Positions 42,148 through 51,253 of a stretch of 64,000 nucleotides of DNA are shown here, one piece after another; positions within the stretch are counted from its first letter, which is position 1, and every line of letters starts with the position of its first letter. The position numbers were made by a program, and so were the translations under genes. The DNA lies in contig JAOZOH010000002.1 of assembly GCA_029933365.1 (NCBI GenBank), forward strand, positions 1 through 64,000. The letters run 5' to 3'. The notes below the pieces were generated by a model. It searched no databases and was not told where the DNA came from. It saw only the letters and a program-made list of their open reading frames with translations. This stretch comes from Desulfuromusa sp. Lineage in GTDB: Bacteria; Desulfobacterota; Desulfuromonadia; Desulfuromonadales; Geopsychrobacteraceae.

Positions 42148-43887
42148 TTGAAAATTCAGCCTCTTTTGAGAATAAAAAAAATAGTTTTCAGCGTATCTTT
42201 CGCACCACTTATTTTCTCTGGCTGTGTTGCTGTAAATCACCCCCAGCCCACGGCTCAGGCTAATATAGATTCCGTTGACTACCATTCCGAACTGACTGAC
42301 CCTGAGGCGAAGGCGCTTTTCGCCTTCAGTCAATTCCGCATGCTCGGTGCAGAAAATCGTTGGGAAGAGGCGATAGCAGTTCTTAAACAGGCAATTCGTT
42401 TTGATCCTCGTTCTGACTATTTGCAGCTGATTCTGGCTAAAGCTTACTTGTACCGTCAGCAGTCAGAGCAGGCAGTTACAGCTTTAAAAGTTCTCCTTGA
42501 TAGAACCCCGGAGAGTGTTGCCGGGCATGAGTTACTGGGGGATGTCCTCAGTTCTCAACAAAAGTATGCCCCCGCAATTGACCACTTTCGCTATGCATTG
42601 CAACTGGCACCTGAGAATATTGAATTGCAGCTGCGGTTGGCTTTGGCTCTTTCCCGACTTGAACGTAACGGTGAGGCGATAGCTGTACTGGAAGCGCTAT
42701 TGGAACAGCATCCAGAGGCGGATTTTTCACGTCTTACTTTGGCCCGATTTTATCTGCAGAACCAGCAAACAGCGAAGGCATTGGCTGCCTACCAACAGTT
42801 ACTGGAGCGGCAGCCGGAACAGATTCAGACGGTTCTGGAATATGGCAAGCTGCTTGAACAAGAGGATCAAAAAGCTGCCTTTAAACTGTATCAGGCATTT
42901 ATTAGTCGCAATCCACGGGCAGCGGCAGTCAGGCAGCAGCTGGCGCAATATTTTCTTGCCCATCAGCGACTCGACAAGGCCCTCGAGCAACTGCAAGCGG
43001 TGCGGCAGCAGTTTCCCGATAATTTACAAGTGATTAATCGCATTGGTCTGATTCAACTGGAACTGGAAAATTGGGTTGCAGCTGAAAGCGCATTTCGCTT
43101 ATTGGTAGAGCAGGGCGAACAGCAAGACCATCATCGATATTACCTTACCATGGCACTGTCTGGACAGGGAAAGTTGGCAGAGGCTATCAGTGTTTTAGAA
43201 CCGATTAAAAATGACTCTTCAGTTTATACCGAGGCTGAATTACAATTGGCCTACCTCTACAAACAGTCTGATCAGGAAGATCAAGCGATAGCGGTATTGC
43301 AGCGGACAATTAAACAGGGAATTTATCACCCCGATCTGTATTACTATCTGGTGGCTTTCCTGGGGGATCGTGACGACCATGAGCAGGCATTTAAAGTTGC
43401 CTTGGCTGGGGTTGAAAAGAATCCTGAAGAAACCCGACTGCTTTACCAGCTGGGAGTATTGTACGAAAAATTGGACAAGCGGCATACTGCGGTTGAGACG
43501 ATGGAAAAGATTTTGCTACTGGACGATAATCACTCAGATGCATTGAACTTTCTGGCCTATGATCAAGCTGAGAAAGGAACCAATCTGGAAACAGCATTAA
43601 CCCGGGCACAAAAAGCGTTAGCAATAAAACCAAGTGGTTATATTGTCGATACCCTGGGATGGGTCTATTTTAAAATGGGACGTTATGCAGAAAGTCGTGA
43701 GCAGCTTGAAAAGGCGATTGAATTGCATCCTGATGATGCGGTCATTCGAGAACACCTTGGTGATCTATATCGTGCGATGGAACTTTGGGGGGAAGCCGCT
43801 GCGGCGTATCGACGTGCTCTGGAAATAGATCCAGAGGCACAACAGGTTGAAGAAAAACTCAAAAAACTAACCTTGGAGGGGCATTGA
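42148..43887 (+). CDS. TPR-rich lipoprotein
   Basis: I place the start at TTG 42148, which has AAGGA seven bases upstream; a TTG at 42127 would precede that site. The 579-residue protein has a lipoprotein signal with lipobox LIFSGC. About fourteen consecutive TPR units then fill the rest (for example RWEEAIAVLKQAIRFDPRSD, KYAPAIDHFRYALQLAPENI and AESREQLEKAIELHPDDAVI). Such proteins act as scaffolds in outer-membrane or export assemblies. The stop codon overlaps the start of a second lipoprotein gene (TGATG), suggesting they work together. Confidence 0.8.
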   Translation: MKIQPLLRIKKIVFSVSFAPLIFSGCVAVNHPQPTAQANIDSVDYHSELTDPEAKALFAFSQFRMLGAENRWEEAIAVLKQAIRFDPRSDYLQLILAKAYLYRQQSEQAVTALKVLLDRTPESVAGHELLGDVLSSQQKYAPAIDHFRYALQLAPENIELQLRLALALSRLERNGEAIAVLEALLEQHPEADFSRLTLARFYLQNQQTAKALAAYQQLLERQPEQIQTVLEYGKLLEQEDQKAAFKLYQAFISRNPRAAAVRQQLAQYFLAHQRLDKALEQLQAVRQQFPDNLQVINRIGLIQLELENWVAAESAFRLLVEQGEQQDHHRYYLTMALSGQGKLAEAISVLEPIKNDSSVYTEAELQLAYLYKQSDQEDQAIAVLQRTIKQGIYHPDLYYYLVAFLGDRDDHEQAFKVALAGVEKNPEETRLLYQLGVLYEKLDKRHTAVETMEKILLLDDNHSDALNFLAYDQAEKGTNLETALTRAQKALAIKPSGYIVDTLGWVYFKMGRYAESREQLEKAIELHPDDAVIREHLGDLYRAMELWGEAAAAYRRALEIDPEAQQVEEKLKKLTLEGH

Positions 43888-44645
43888 TGCGTTGGTTGCT
43901 GATTTTTCTACTGGTTCTGCTGAGTGGCTGTATCCGCCCGCCGGAACCGGTTTGGACGGATATTCCAACGGCAGAACAGCTGTTGCTAAAACTTGCTTCT
44001 GAGTCGGGTCGATATTCGTCATTGGATGGGGCTGCAAGTGTTTCTTTGTCGACCGGGGAGAAGTATTTTTCCAGCCAACAGTTTCTGTTGTTGCAAAAAC
44101 CGAATCATTTGCGGGCGGATGTTTTAACCGGGTTTGGTCAGTTGGTTTTACAGCTTGCCTCTGACGGTGAAATTTTGTCGGCATTTCTTAACACGACCGT
44201 TCCCGGTAGATTCCTACGCGGTCCGGCCAGTTATGAAAATATTTTTCGCTTCATCAGGGTTCCTCTTGCAGTCGAAGATCTCCTCCCCTTATTACTGTAT
44301 GACCCGCCGCTTATAGTCCATCAGCATAGTAGCGTAGATGTCTCATCAGGGGTTCTGACGCTGACCTTGTCGAGCAACAATAACCGTCAGGAACTGTTGT
44401 TTGACCGGCAACTCAGGGTGCTGGGTTGTCGCTATTATAGCGATGGGGCAAAGTATCTTTCGGTTGATTTCAAGAATCTGTCCGGAAATAATATGTTTCC
44501 ACATCAGATAGTGATTGATATGCCTGTGGAACGGACTCGGGTTAATGTGCAATTTTCTGAATTGAAGGTTAATGCGAGTATTGATATCGCTCGATTTTCC
44601 CTGAAAGAGCACGCAAATATCCCCATTGAAGAATTGCCTGATTGA
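43887..44645 (+). CDS. LolB/DUF4292-like lipoprotein
   Basis: Started at ATG 43887 (GGAGGGG upstream; a TTG one codon earlier is less likely) it has 252 residues and a lipoprotein signal ending LLSGC. The remainder reads as a beta-rich domain with alternating hydrophobics (AASVSLSTGEKYFSSQQFLLLQKPNHLRADVLTG in pieces), as in LolB-fold proteins that bind lipids or lipoproteins. No LolA is nearby. It may be the outer-membrane receptor for lipoproteins or an unrelated lipid-binding protein; I give no symbol. Confidence 0.65.
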   Translation: MRWLLIFLLVLLSGCIRPPEPVWTDIPTAEQLLLKLASESGRYSSLDGAASVSLSTGEKYFSSQQFLLLQKPNHLRADVLTGFGQLVLQLASDGEILSAFLNTTVPGRFLRGPASYENIFRFIRVPLAVEDLLPLLLYDPPLIVHQHSSVDVSSGVLTLTLSSNNNRQELLFDRQLRVLGCRYYSDGAKYLSVDFKNLSGNNMFPHQIVIDMPVERTRVNVQFSELKVNASIDIARFSLKEHANIPIEELPD

Positions 44646-44661
44646 GTTGGTTATCACACTG

Positions 44662-46296
44662 ATGAAAAAAGCTTTTTGTTATAATTTTATGTTTTTCACT
44701 CTTATTTTCCTGCTGCTTGGCGGTTGTAATAATAGTGATGAAACTAGCCATCCCGGTGTTGTCGAAGCGCTTACACCTGAGTATGGCGACACCTTTATTG
44801 AGGCTTCAATCGGGGATGCCAGCACTCTGTTGCCAGTCCTGGCTTCAGATTCGGCTTCCAGCTCGATCAACGGTTTGGTTTATAACGGTCTGGTTCGATA
44901 CGATAAAAATCTGCAGATTGAGGGGGAGTTGGCTGAATCCTGGGAAATTTCAGTTGACAATCTGACCATTACTTTTCATCTGCGCAAAGGGGTGACCTGG
45001 CACGATGGCACACCATTTACCTCTGCGGATGTTAAATTCAACTATCAACTTTATATTGATCCTAAAACCCCGACTGCTTACGCCGAATCGTTCAAGCAGG
45101 TGACCGGGATTGAAACGCCTGATCCCTATACTTTTGTCGCCCATTACGCTAAACCTTATGCCCCGGCGTTGATGAGTTGGGCGATGTCGGTTCATCCTCG
45201 ACATCTCCTGGAGGGAAAGGATCTCGCTAAAAGTCGCTTGGCGCGTCATCCCGTTGGGACCGGACCGTACCGGTTTGTTGAATGGGTGGGGGGCGAGAAA
45301 ATCGTCCTTGAATCAAATCCCGACTATTTTGAAGGGGAGCCCTATATTAAACGGGTCGTGTATCGGATTATCCCTGATGTCTCCACCCAGTTTCTTGAAT
45401 TACAAACCGGCAGCCTTGATTTTATGGGACTTTCACCGTTGCAGTTTGATCGGCAGACCGATACCCCTGCGTTCCGACGCTTGTATAATAAATACCGCTA
45501 TCTTACTTTTAGTTATACTTATCTTGGTTACAATTTGCAGCGCCCTATCTTCCAGGATAAGCGGGTCAGGCAGGCGCTTTCCTATGCCATCAACAAGCAG
45601 GAACTGATCGATGGTGTTCTGCTTGGTTATGGTTCAGCTGCAACCGGACCATATAAGCCTGATACATGGGTTTATAATGGTGCTGTGCCGAAATATGCGT
45701 ATAATCCTGATAAGGCTCGGCAGCTTTTAGCGGATGCTGGTTGGCGGGATACCGATGATAATGGCATTCTGGATAAAGATGGCAAGGATCTGGCGTTTAC
45801 TATTGTCACCAATCAAGGGAATGACCTGCGCTCAAAAACCGGTGAAATTATTCAGCGGCGCTTCAAAGAAATTGGCGTAGAAGTAAAATTGCGAATTATT
45901 GAATGGGCAACATTCCTTAAAGAGTTTATCAACCCAGGCAATTTTGATGCAACAATTCTGGGCTGGAGTGGTGGCCCGGAGCCGGATCAGTATAATATCT
46001 GGCATTCCAGTAAAACCGGACCCCGTGAACTCAATTTTATCGGTTTTAAGAATAGTGAGGCCGATCGTTTGCTGGAAGAGGGGCGGCGAGTTTTTGATTT
46101 GCAGCAACGCAAGGTTTACTACGATCGTTTTCAGGAAATATTGGCAGAGGAGCAACCATATACATTTTTGTATTTTGGGGAGGCTTTGCCAGCAGTATCC
46201 AAGCGTTTTCGCGGTGTAGAACCTGCTCCAGCCGGAATTCGCTATAATTTCAACCAGTGGTTTGTGCCAAAAGCAGAACAGAAATATGCCCGATAA
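44662..46296 (+). CDS. Oligopeptide/dipeptide ABC transporter substrate-binding lipoprotein
   Basis: The product started at ATG 44662 has about 544 residues and a lipoprotein signal with lipobox LLLGGC. It follows the SBP_bac_5 family: LNGLVYNGLVRYDK-like start, LAESWEISVDNLTITFHLRKGVTWHDGTPF (the family signature region), KPYAPALMSWAM, GTGPYRFVEW, and RVRQALSYAINKQELIDGVL. It would capture peptides or similar ligands for the two permeases downstream. It is separated from them by 321 bases that contain palindromic repeats, so expression of the permeases may differ. Confidence 0.9.
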   Translation: MKKAFCYNFMFFTLIFLLLGGCNNSDETSHPGVVEALTPEYGDTFIEASIGDASTLLPVLASDSASSSINGLVYNGLVRYDKNLQIEGELAESWEISVDNLTITFHLRKGVTWHDGTPFTSADVKFNYQLYIDPKTPTAYAESFKQVTGIETPDPYTFVAHYAKPYAPALMSWAMSVHPRHLLEGKDLAKSRLARHPVGTGPYRFVEWVGGEKIVLESNPDYFEGEPYIKRVVYRIIPDVSTQFLELQTGSLDFMGLSPLQFDRQTDTPAFRRLYNKYRYLTFSYTYLGYNLQRPIFQDKRVRQALSYAINKQELIDGVLLGYGSAATGPYKPDTWVYNGAVPKYAYNPDKARQLLADAGWRDTDDNGILDKDGKDLAFTIVTNQGNDLRSKTGEIIQRRFKEIGVEVKLRIIEWATFLKEFINPGNFDATILGWSGGPEPDQYNIWHSSKTGPRELNFIGFKNSEADRLLEEGRRVFDLQQRKVYYDRFQEILAEEQPYTFLYFGEALPAVSKRFRGVEPAPAGIRYNFNQWFVPKAEQKYAR

Positions 46297-46617
46297 GCCG
46301 GGGATAAAGGGGACTCTTGTTTTTGAATCACCCTTTCCCGTGACGTTGTCGAAGTGGAACAGCTGATTTGAGAATGAGACCGGGAAATGTTTGAGGGCAT
46401 AGCCCGAGTTTTTTCCGATCCTCAAAGCAGCTGTGGAATGGAGGGAACCCGAAGGGCAAGGAGTTCGGGTGCCTTTTTCTGCTTACTCTTTTGTGGCATA
46501 ACAAAAGAGTAAGGCGGCGAGCGGGGTCGCAACCCTGCGATCTTGAAGTTGTCAACCCGTATTCCGGGGACACGTAACGAGTACATCTCCCCGGAATGCT
46601 ACTCTTTTGAGAGTTTT
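46297..46617. repeat. Intergenic region with two palindromic repeat elements
   Basis: The gap splits a transporter operon. It holds a perfect 13-base hairpin CTTACTCTTTTGT (46482-46494) / ACAAAAGAGTAAG (46501-46513), followed by GGCGGCGAGCGGGGTCGC. That arrangement is known to me from widespread TTACTTTCTTT...-type repeats in other proteobacteria. A second palindrome, ATTCCGGGGA (46561-46570) / TCCCCGGAAT (46588-46597), lies 20 bases before the permease start. No gene was seen. Confidence 0.65.
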
Positions 46618-47613
46618 ATGTTGAGCTATATTGCCAAACGTCTTTTATTGCTTATTCCTTTATTGCTGGGAATCACATTGATTTCATTCGTGGTGATCCA
46701 TCTGGCTCCGGGAGAACCGACTGACCTGCAAACTCAGCTTAATCCGCAGGCCAGTTCTGAGCTGCAAGAACGTTTGCGTGCTGAATATGGGCTGGATCAG
46801 CCCCTTTATATCCAATATGGGAAATGGCTCTCGCGCCTGCTGCAGCTCGATTTTGGTGAGTCTTTTGCCACTGACCGCAGGCCGGTTTTAGATAAAGTTC
46901 TCGAACGTTTACCCGTGACTATTTTACTTAATCTGCTGTCGATTGTTTTGATTCTTGCCATCTCCATTCCGCTGGGGATTATTTCCGCAATTCAGCGCAA
47001 TTCAGGTTTTGATCGCATGACCACGATTCTGGTTTTTACCGGCTTTGCTATGCCATCGTTCTGGCTGGCACTGTTAATGATGGATTGGTTTGGTGTGCGT
47101 CTGGGGGTATTGCCGGTTTCCGGTTTGAAATCCCTCGGCTATGAATATTTGAGTTGGGGTGGTCAGCTCCTCGATCGGCTCAGTCATTTGATTCTGCCGG
47201 TGTTTGTCTCGGCAATTGGTGGTTTGGCGGGATTTTCCCGCTATATGCGCTCCAATATGCTCGAGGTGATTCGTCAGGATTATATCTTGACTGCCCGAGC
47301 CAAAGGTTTATCTGAACGGACAGTTATCTATAAACACGCTCTACGTAATGCACTCTTGCCGGTCATTACTATTCTTGGACTCTCAGTGCCTGGGTTGATT
47401 GGTGGGAGTGTGATTTTTGAAACAATTTTTGCTATTCCAGGGATGGGGAAACTATTTTATGATGGTGTTATGATGCGGGACTACCCGTTGATCATGGGAA
47501 TCCTGGTCATGGGTGCGGTGCTGACATTGTTTGGAAATCTATTGGCGGACATCTGCTATGCTTTGGCAGATCCGCGTATTCGTCACAGTCAACAAGGTGG
47601 GAACTCATCCTGA
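46618..47613 (+). CDS. Peptide ABC transporter permease (DppB/OppB-like)
   Basis: The 331-residue product starts at ATG 46618, with GAGAG upstream; an in-frame ATG at 46543 would include 25 residues read from repeat sequence and is rejected. Six membrane helices are visible. The start [24 protein letters not shown] is typical, and the EAA loop that docks the ATPase is [30 protein letters not shown] (in parts). It pairs with the DppC-like protein two genes on. No ATPase gene lies in the window, so a shared ATPase encoded elsewhere is needed. Confidence 0.92.
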   Translation: MLSYIAKRLLLLIPLLLGITLISFVVIHLAPGEPTDLQTQLNPQASSELQERLRAEYGLDQPLYIQYGKWLSRLLQLDFGESFATDRRPVLDKVLERLPVTILLNLLSIVLILAISIPLGIISAIQRNSGFDRMTTILVFTGFAMPSFWLALLMMDWFGVRLGVLPVSGLKSLGYEYLSWGGQLLDRLSHLILPVFVSAIGGLAGFSRYMRSNMLEVIRQDYILTARAKGLSERTVIYKHALRNALLPVITILGLSVPGLIGGSVIFETIFAIPGMGKLFYDGVMMRDYPLIMGILVMGAVLTLFGNLLADICYALADPRIRHSQQGGNSS

Positions 47614-47643
47614 TGACAAAAATCAAGAAAGACAGGGGGATCC

Positions 47644-48258
47644 ATGCAAGTTAATGCAAATCGTTTGGGGGAGATGTTGTTGGAAGCGGGGCTGATTGAT
47701 CAGTTTCAACTTGAATCAGCACTCTCTATGCAACGGAATCTGGGTGGTCGGATTGGCAGCGCTCTGGTTAAACTCGGCTATCTCCCTGAAGAGACGATCG
47801 TCGAGTTTTTGGAATCTCAGGAAAAATACTCCCGGGTTTCTCTGCAGGAGCTTGAAGTGCCAGAGCAACTTATGGCGTTGTTATCGGCTGAAAGGATGTT
47901 GGAATTGATGGTGATTCCGATTGAATTACGTAAAACCGGTAATGAAAAATTGTTGCGTGTTGCGATGACTGATCCGACAAATCTCAAGCTGGTCGATGAT
48001 TTGCAATTTGCAACCGGATGTAAAGTGATTCCAGTTCTGGCTTTAGAAGATGAGATTGAACAAGCAATTCAAAATAATACGCCCAAAGAGCCACCTAAAC
48101 CATCTGAACCTGAGGCAGAAAAGAGTATTATTGATTACGGTGCCGTTGATTTCAGCGACATTTCCTCTGCAGATCCGCGTCTTGACCGACTGCTTGATCT
48201 ATTAAAAGAAAAAGGGGTTTTGAGTGTGCTTGATATTGAGCGGGTAAAGTTTAACTGA
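47644..48258 (+). CDS. MshEN-domain protein, predicted c-di-GMP binder
   Basis: The 204-residue soluble protein opens with RLGEMLLEAGLIDQFQLESALSMQ (residues 7-30, in two stretches). That pattern, RLG-x-x-L-x-x-x-G-L-x(5)-L-x-x-A-L-x-x-Q, is the MshEN c-di-GMP motif. A second half-motif GGRIGSALVKLGYLPEETIVEFL follows. The rest matches the N-terminal domain of type II secretion/pilus ATPases (VAMTDPTNLKLVDDLQF), but the ATPase core is missing. It is set between the two permease genes of a peptide importer, with three bases to the next gene, so it is cotranscribed. Control of peptide uptake by c-di-GMP is an inference from this placement only. Confidence 0.8.
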   Translation: MQVNANRLGEMLLEAGLIDQFQLESALSMQRNLGGRIGSALVKLGYLPEETIVEFLESQEKYSRVSLQELEVPEQLMALLSAERMLELMVIPIELRKTGNEKLLRVAMTDPTNLKLVDDLQFATGCKVIPVLALEDEIEQAIQNNTPKEPPKPSEPEAEKSIIDYGAVDFSDISSADPRLDRLLDLLKEKGVLSVLDIERVKFN

Positions 48259-48260
48259 TT

Positions 48261-49115
48261 ATGTCACGATCTCGGCGTATTTTTCTTCTCGATGTTGTTT
48301 GGCAACGGTTACGCCATAACCGTATGGCTCTAGTTGGGGCTGGGATTGTCTTGGTTATGTTTCTGATGGCAGCTGTAGCCTCATTCAGCGGCGTTGATCC
48401 GGCGGCTATAGATATTGGCCAGAGTCTCTTGCCACCCAGTATGGCGCACCCTTTTGGAACCGACGACTTGGGTCGAGAGGTGTTTGTGCGGATGCTTTAC
48501 GGTGCACGCATTTCACTGTTGGTTGGGTTTGTCGCAGTCGGAATTTCAACCCTGATTGGCATTATTCTTGGTTCCCTGGCTGGGTACTATGGAAGCTGGG
48601 TCGATGCTCTGGTGATGCGTTTTGTCGATATCATGCTCTGTTTTCCAACCTTCTTTCTGATTCTGGCGGTGATTGCGTTTCTTAATCCGTCAATCTGGAA
48701 TATCATGATTGTGATTGGCTTAACCAGCTGGATGGGGGTGGCACGTTTGATTCGGGCTGAGTTCCTCAGTTTGCGTCAGCGCGATTTTGTTCTCGCTGCA
48801 CAGGCGCTTGGAGCCTCCGATCTACGACTTATTTTTCACCATATTCTCCCCAACGCAATGTCGCCGGTGCTGGTGTCTGCAACCCTGGGTGTTGCGGGTG
48901 CTATTTTGACCGAAAGTGCGCTGTCATTTCTTGGTATCGGGGTGCAGCCCCCGACTCCCTCCTGGGGAAATATGTTGATCATTGGCAAACAGACTCTTGG
49001 CAGTGCCTGGTGGCTGTCAGTTTTTCCAGGTCTGGCTATCTTGATAACTGTCCTGGGCTATAATCTTCTCGGTGAAGGGGTGCGTGATGCCCTCGATCCA
49101 AGGTTAAAAGAATGA
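48261..49115 (+). CDS. Peptide ABC transporter permease (DppC/OppC-like)
   Basis: The 284-residue protein has six membrane helices, the N-terminal periplasmic segment HPFGTDDLGREVFVRMLYGARISL found in DppC/OppC proteins, and the EAA loop LRQRDFVLAAQALGASDLRLIFHHILPNAMSP (in parts). It forms the channel with the DppB-like protein. The stop codon is followed at once by a hairpin repeat. Confidence 0.93.
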   Translation: MSRSRRIFLLDVVWQRLRHNRMALVGAGIVLVMFLMAAVASFSGVDPAAIDIGQSLLPPSMAHPFGTDDLGREVFVRMLYGARISLLVGFVAVGISTLIGIILGSLAGYYGSWVDALVMRFVDIMLCFPTFFLILAVIAFLNPSIWNIMIVIGLTSWMGVARLIRAEFLSLRQRDFVLAAQALGASDLRLIFHHILPNAMSPVLVSATLGVAGAILTESALSFLGIGVQPPTPSWGNMLIIGKQTLGSAWWLSVFPGLAILITVLGYNLLGEGVRDALDPRLKE

Positions 49116-49116
49116 C

Positions 49117-49241
49117 GATGGCGTTGCAGAAAGTCCGCCCTCCGGTGTTGTCGTAGTTTTTCAGGATCTCGACATACTGATGTATGCCTTCGTCCCTGAA
49201 AAACCACTGCGCCTTGTAGGACAAAATTTTTGCTTAGCCAT
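49117..49241. repeat. About 125-bp hairpin repeat behind a peptide permease (family copy 2)
   Basis: The unit starts GATGGCGTTGCAGAAAGTCC one base after the permease stop codon and ends TTTTTGCTTAGCCATT. It shares the central TTTTTCAGGATCTCGACATA segment, the GTATGCCTTC run and GCGCCTTGT with the copies behind queA and lolC. Confidence 0.85.
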
Positions 49242-49262
49242 TGCACTACAACGAGACTATTC

Positions 49263-49670
49263 ATGACGGCACTGCAATTTTTAGAAATGCGTTTCTCCGC
49301 TTTAAGCGAAGGTGATTATGCTGCTGTTTATGACAGTTATCATAATGATGCACCCTTCCTACAGCAGTTCAGTGACCGTGGCACCTATATCCGTTTTGCC
49401 AAACAACAGTTGGATTCTATTAAAATTAAAAATTGGCGTTGTTTGCAGCAGCGGGTGGTCGATGAAACACAACTGGAAGTTCTTCTGGTGATGGAGATAA
49501 CGACTGACGCTGGGGATCAGTTTTTTTATGAGCTCGCCTTGCTGGTTGAGACAGATGCGGTGTGGCGTTATCACTCGGCCCAGAAGTTGGGAATGGACGA
49601 CTATACCGGTTCACCTGAACAAATTGATTTTTTCCACTTTGATAGTGCTCCACAAAAGATCCGATTTTAA
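49263..49670 (+). CDS. NTF2-like protein (YchJ/UPF0225 middle-domain type)
   Basis: Started at ATG 49263 it has 135 residues; an in-frame codon at 49230 lies in repeat sequence. The pattern ALQFLEMRFSALSEGDYAAVYDSYH, then FADRG-like and IKNWRCLQQRVVDE, resembles the NTF2-like domain of YchJ proteins, but the SEC-C zinc motif is absent. Function is unknown. It lies 80 bases before mutM. Confidence 0.55.
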   Translation: MTALQFLEMRFSALSEGDYAAVYDSYHNDAPFLQQFSDRGTYIRFAKQQLDSIKIKNWRCLQQRVVDETQLEVLLVMEITTDAGDQFFYELALLVETDAVWRYHSAQKLGMDDYTGSPEQIDFFHFDSAPQKIRF

Positions 49671-49750
49671 AGCAGCAAAACAAGGCTGAAGGCTGTAGGT
49701 TTAAGACCAAACTCCCCCTCAGTCCAATAGATTACAGCCTGAACTTAACT

Positions 49751-50566
49751 ATGCCAGAATTACCTGAAGTTGAAACAACCCTACGTGGGATCGCTCCCCA
49801 TGTGACCGATCGCACCATCCTTGAGTGTGTCTTTAGAACCGCTAAGTTACGCTTGCCACTTGATCCCACTCTGTGTCATCACCTTCCGGGACAGAAAATT
49901 TACAAAGTTGAACGCCGCGCGAAGTACCTACTGTTGTTCTGTACCCAGGGGACAATAATTTTACATTTAGGAATGTCGGGGAGTCTGCGGATTATTCCCG
50001 CTGGAACCACTGAGAGGAAGCACGATCATGTCGACCTGATTTTTACCGATGGTCAATGTTTGCGTATGACCGACCCGCGCAAATTTGGTGCATTTATTTA
50101 CACCGGTACCGATCCATTCGCCCACAAATTACTTTACAGCCTTGGGCCAGAGCCACTAACCGATGCTTTTAGCGGAGACTATCTTTATGCTGCCGCTAAA
50201 GGGAGAAAACTGACAATTAAACAGTTCATTATGGATCAAAAAACAGTTGTCGGGGTGGGAAATATTTATGCGAGTGAAGCCCTGTTTCGTGCCAAAATCC
50301 GCCCTAACCGAGCAGCAGGAAGAATTGGGCTTAAACGTTACAATAATCTATCATGCGCAATTAAGGAGATTTTGATCGAAGCGATAAGTGCAGGTGGAAC
50401 GACAATTAATGATTTCAATCAAGTTGATGGCAAACCAGGCTATTTTTCCCAGCAGCTGCAGGTCTATGGGCGGGGTGGTGAGTCGTGTGTGGTTTGTGGC
50501 CATCCTTTGCACAGCCAGCGGTTGGGGCAACGATCTACCTTTTACTGCCCGAGCTGCCAGCGTTAA
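49751..50566 (+). CDS. mutM: Formamidopyrimidine-DNA glycosylase
   Basis: MutM (Fpg) removes 8-oxoguanine and nicks the abasic site. The 271-residue protein starts MPELPEVETTLRGI, with the catalytic Pro2 and Glu3. It has the damage-binding KFGAFIYTG, DQKTVVGVGNIYASEALF (helix-two-turn-helix), and the zinc finger CVVCGHPLHSQRLGQRSTFYCPSC at the end. All expected residues are present. Confidence 0.95.
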   Translation: MPELPEVETTLRGIAPHVTDRTILECVFRTAKLRLPLDPTLCHHLPGQKIYKVERRAKYLLLFCTQGTIILHLGMSGSLRIIPAGTTERKHDHVDLIFTDGQCLRMTDPRKFGAFIYTGTDPFAHKLLYSLGPEPLTDAFSGDYLYAAAKGRKLTIKQFIMDQKTVVGVGNIYASEALFRAKIRPNRAAGRIGLKRYNNLSCAIKEILIEAISAGGTTINDFNQVDGKPGYFSQQLQVYGRGGESCVVCGHPLHSQRLGQRSTFYCPSCQR

Positions 50567-50575
50567 ATCTGATTT

Positions 50576-50659
50576 ACAAATCTCCCCCAGTCCCTCTTTG
50601 CCAAAGAGGGGAGCTTTTAAACTTCCCCCTTAGAAAAAGGGGGATCGAGGGGGATTTGT
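50576..50659. repeat. Palindromic repeat ACAAATC...GATTTGT with C/G runs
   Basis: ACAAATCTCCCCC at the left pairs with GGGGGATTTGT at the right. Inner CCTCTTTG/CAAAGAGG and CCCCCTT/AAGGGGG hairpins lie between. It resembles the widespread CAAATCCCCC...GGGGGATTTG dispersed repeats. It fills the gap between mutM and the thioesterase gene. Confidence 0.75.
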
Positions 50660-50675
50660 CATAACGAGGTAATTA

Positions 50676-51086
50676 ATGGAACAATTTAAATTTCAATTTT
50701 CTTACCGGGTCGGGGTGGCTGATATCAATTATGGTGGCCATGTTGCCAACTCAGCTGTGTTGAATTTTTTTCAGGATGCCCGTATCGCCTATCTGGCGAG
50801 TCTTGGCCCGTATTCTGAGATTGATCTGGGTGGTTGCGGAATTATCATGCCAGAAGCACATGTTTTCTTTCGCCAGGAGATGTTTCTTGGGGATCAGTTG
50901 ATTATTGGGGTTAAATCACGAGATTTAAAGCGTTCCCGTTGGGTGATGGATTATCGTATTGAACGTGATGCCGAATTGACGGCGGAAGGGGAAATTCCGA
51001 TAGTTTGCTTTAACTACCAAACGCGTAAACCGTGCCGTATTCCGACCGAGTTTCGCTCTGCACTGACAAACTTCGAAAGATTATAA
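50676..51086 (+). CDS. Hotdog-fold acyl-CoA thioesterase (4HBT family)
   Basis: The 136-residue protein has the 4HBT layout. VGVADINYGGHVANSAVLNFFQDARIAYL (in parts) has the aspartate and the asparagine/histidine region of the active site, then HVFFRQEMFLGDQLIIGV and the final strands. It hydrolyses acyl-CoA or acyl-ACP; the chain length cannot be told. GAGG precedes the ATG. Confidence 0.82.
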   Translation: MEQFKFQFSYRVGVADINYGGHVANSAVLNFFQDARIAYLASLGPYSEIDLGGCGIIMPEAHVFFRQEMFLGDQLIIGVKSRDLKRSRWVMDYRIERDAELTAEGEIPIVCFNYQTRKPCRIPTEFRSALTNFERL

Positions 51087-51253
51087 ATTGTAGGGTTTTG
51101 GAATCGCTTGTAATAGCGCTCCACTGTAGATTCTTTTAGGATGAATCTAGTATTGGTGTCCTGTAACTTTTGAAGGGGCTTTCTGCCTTGACGAAACCTG
51201 GGCTCTGAGGTTATCGTGCGGCTCCAAATTTAAGCTGTTAAGGATTGAAAATC
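51087..51253 (+). promoter_or_regulatory. lysS leader region with weak promoter and hairpin
   Basis: A hairpin TAGATTC (51127-51133) / GAATCTA (51143-51149) lies 105 bases before lysS. A weak TTGACG / TTATCG pair with 17-base spacing (about 51189-51217) could be the promoter. No T-box features were recognised. Confidence 0.35.

Noticed and set aside
51087..51253. T-box or lysine riboswitch ahead of lysS
   Set aside because: No T-box TGGNACCGCG-like sequence and no lysine-riboswitch core was recognised; there is only a short hairpin and a weak promoter.
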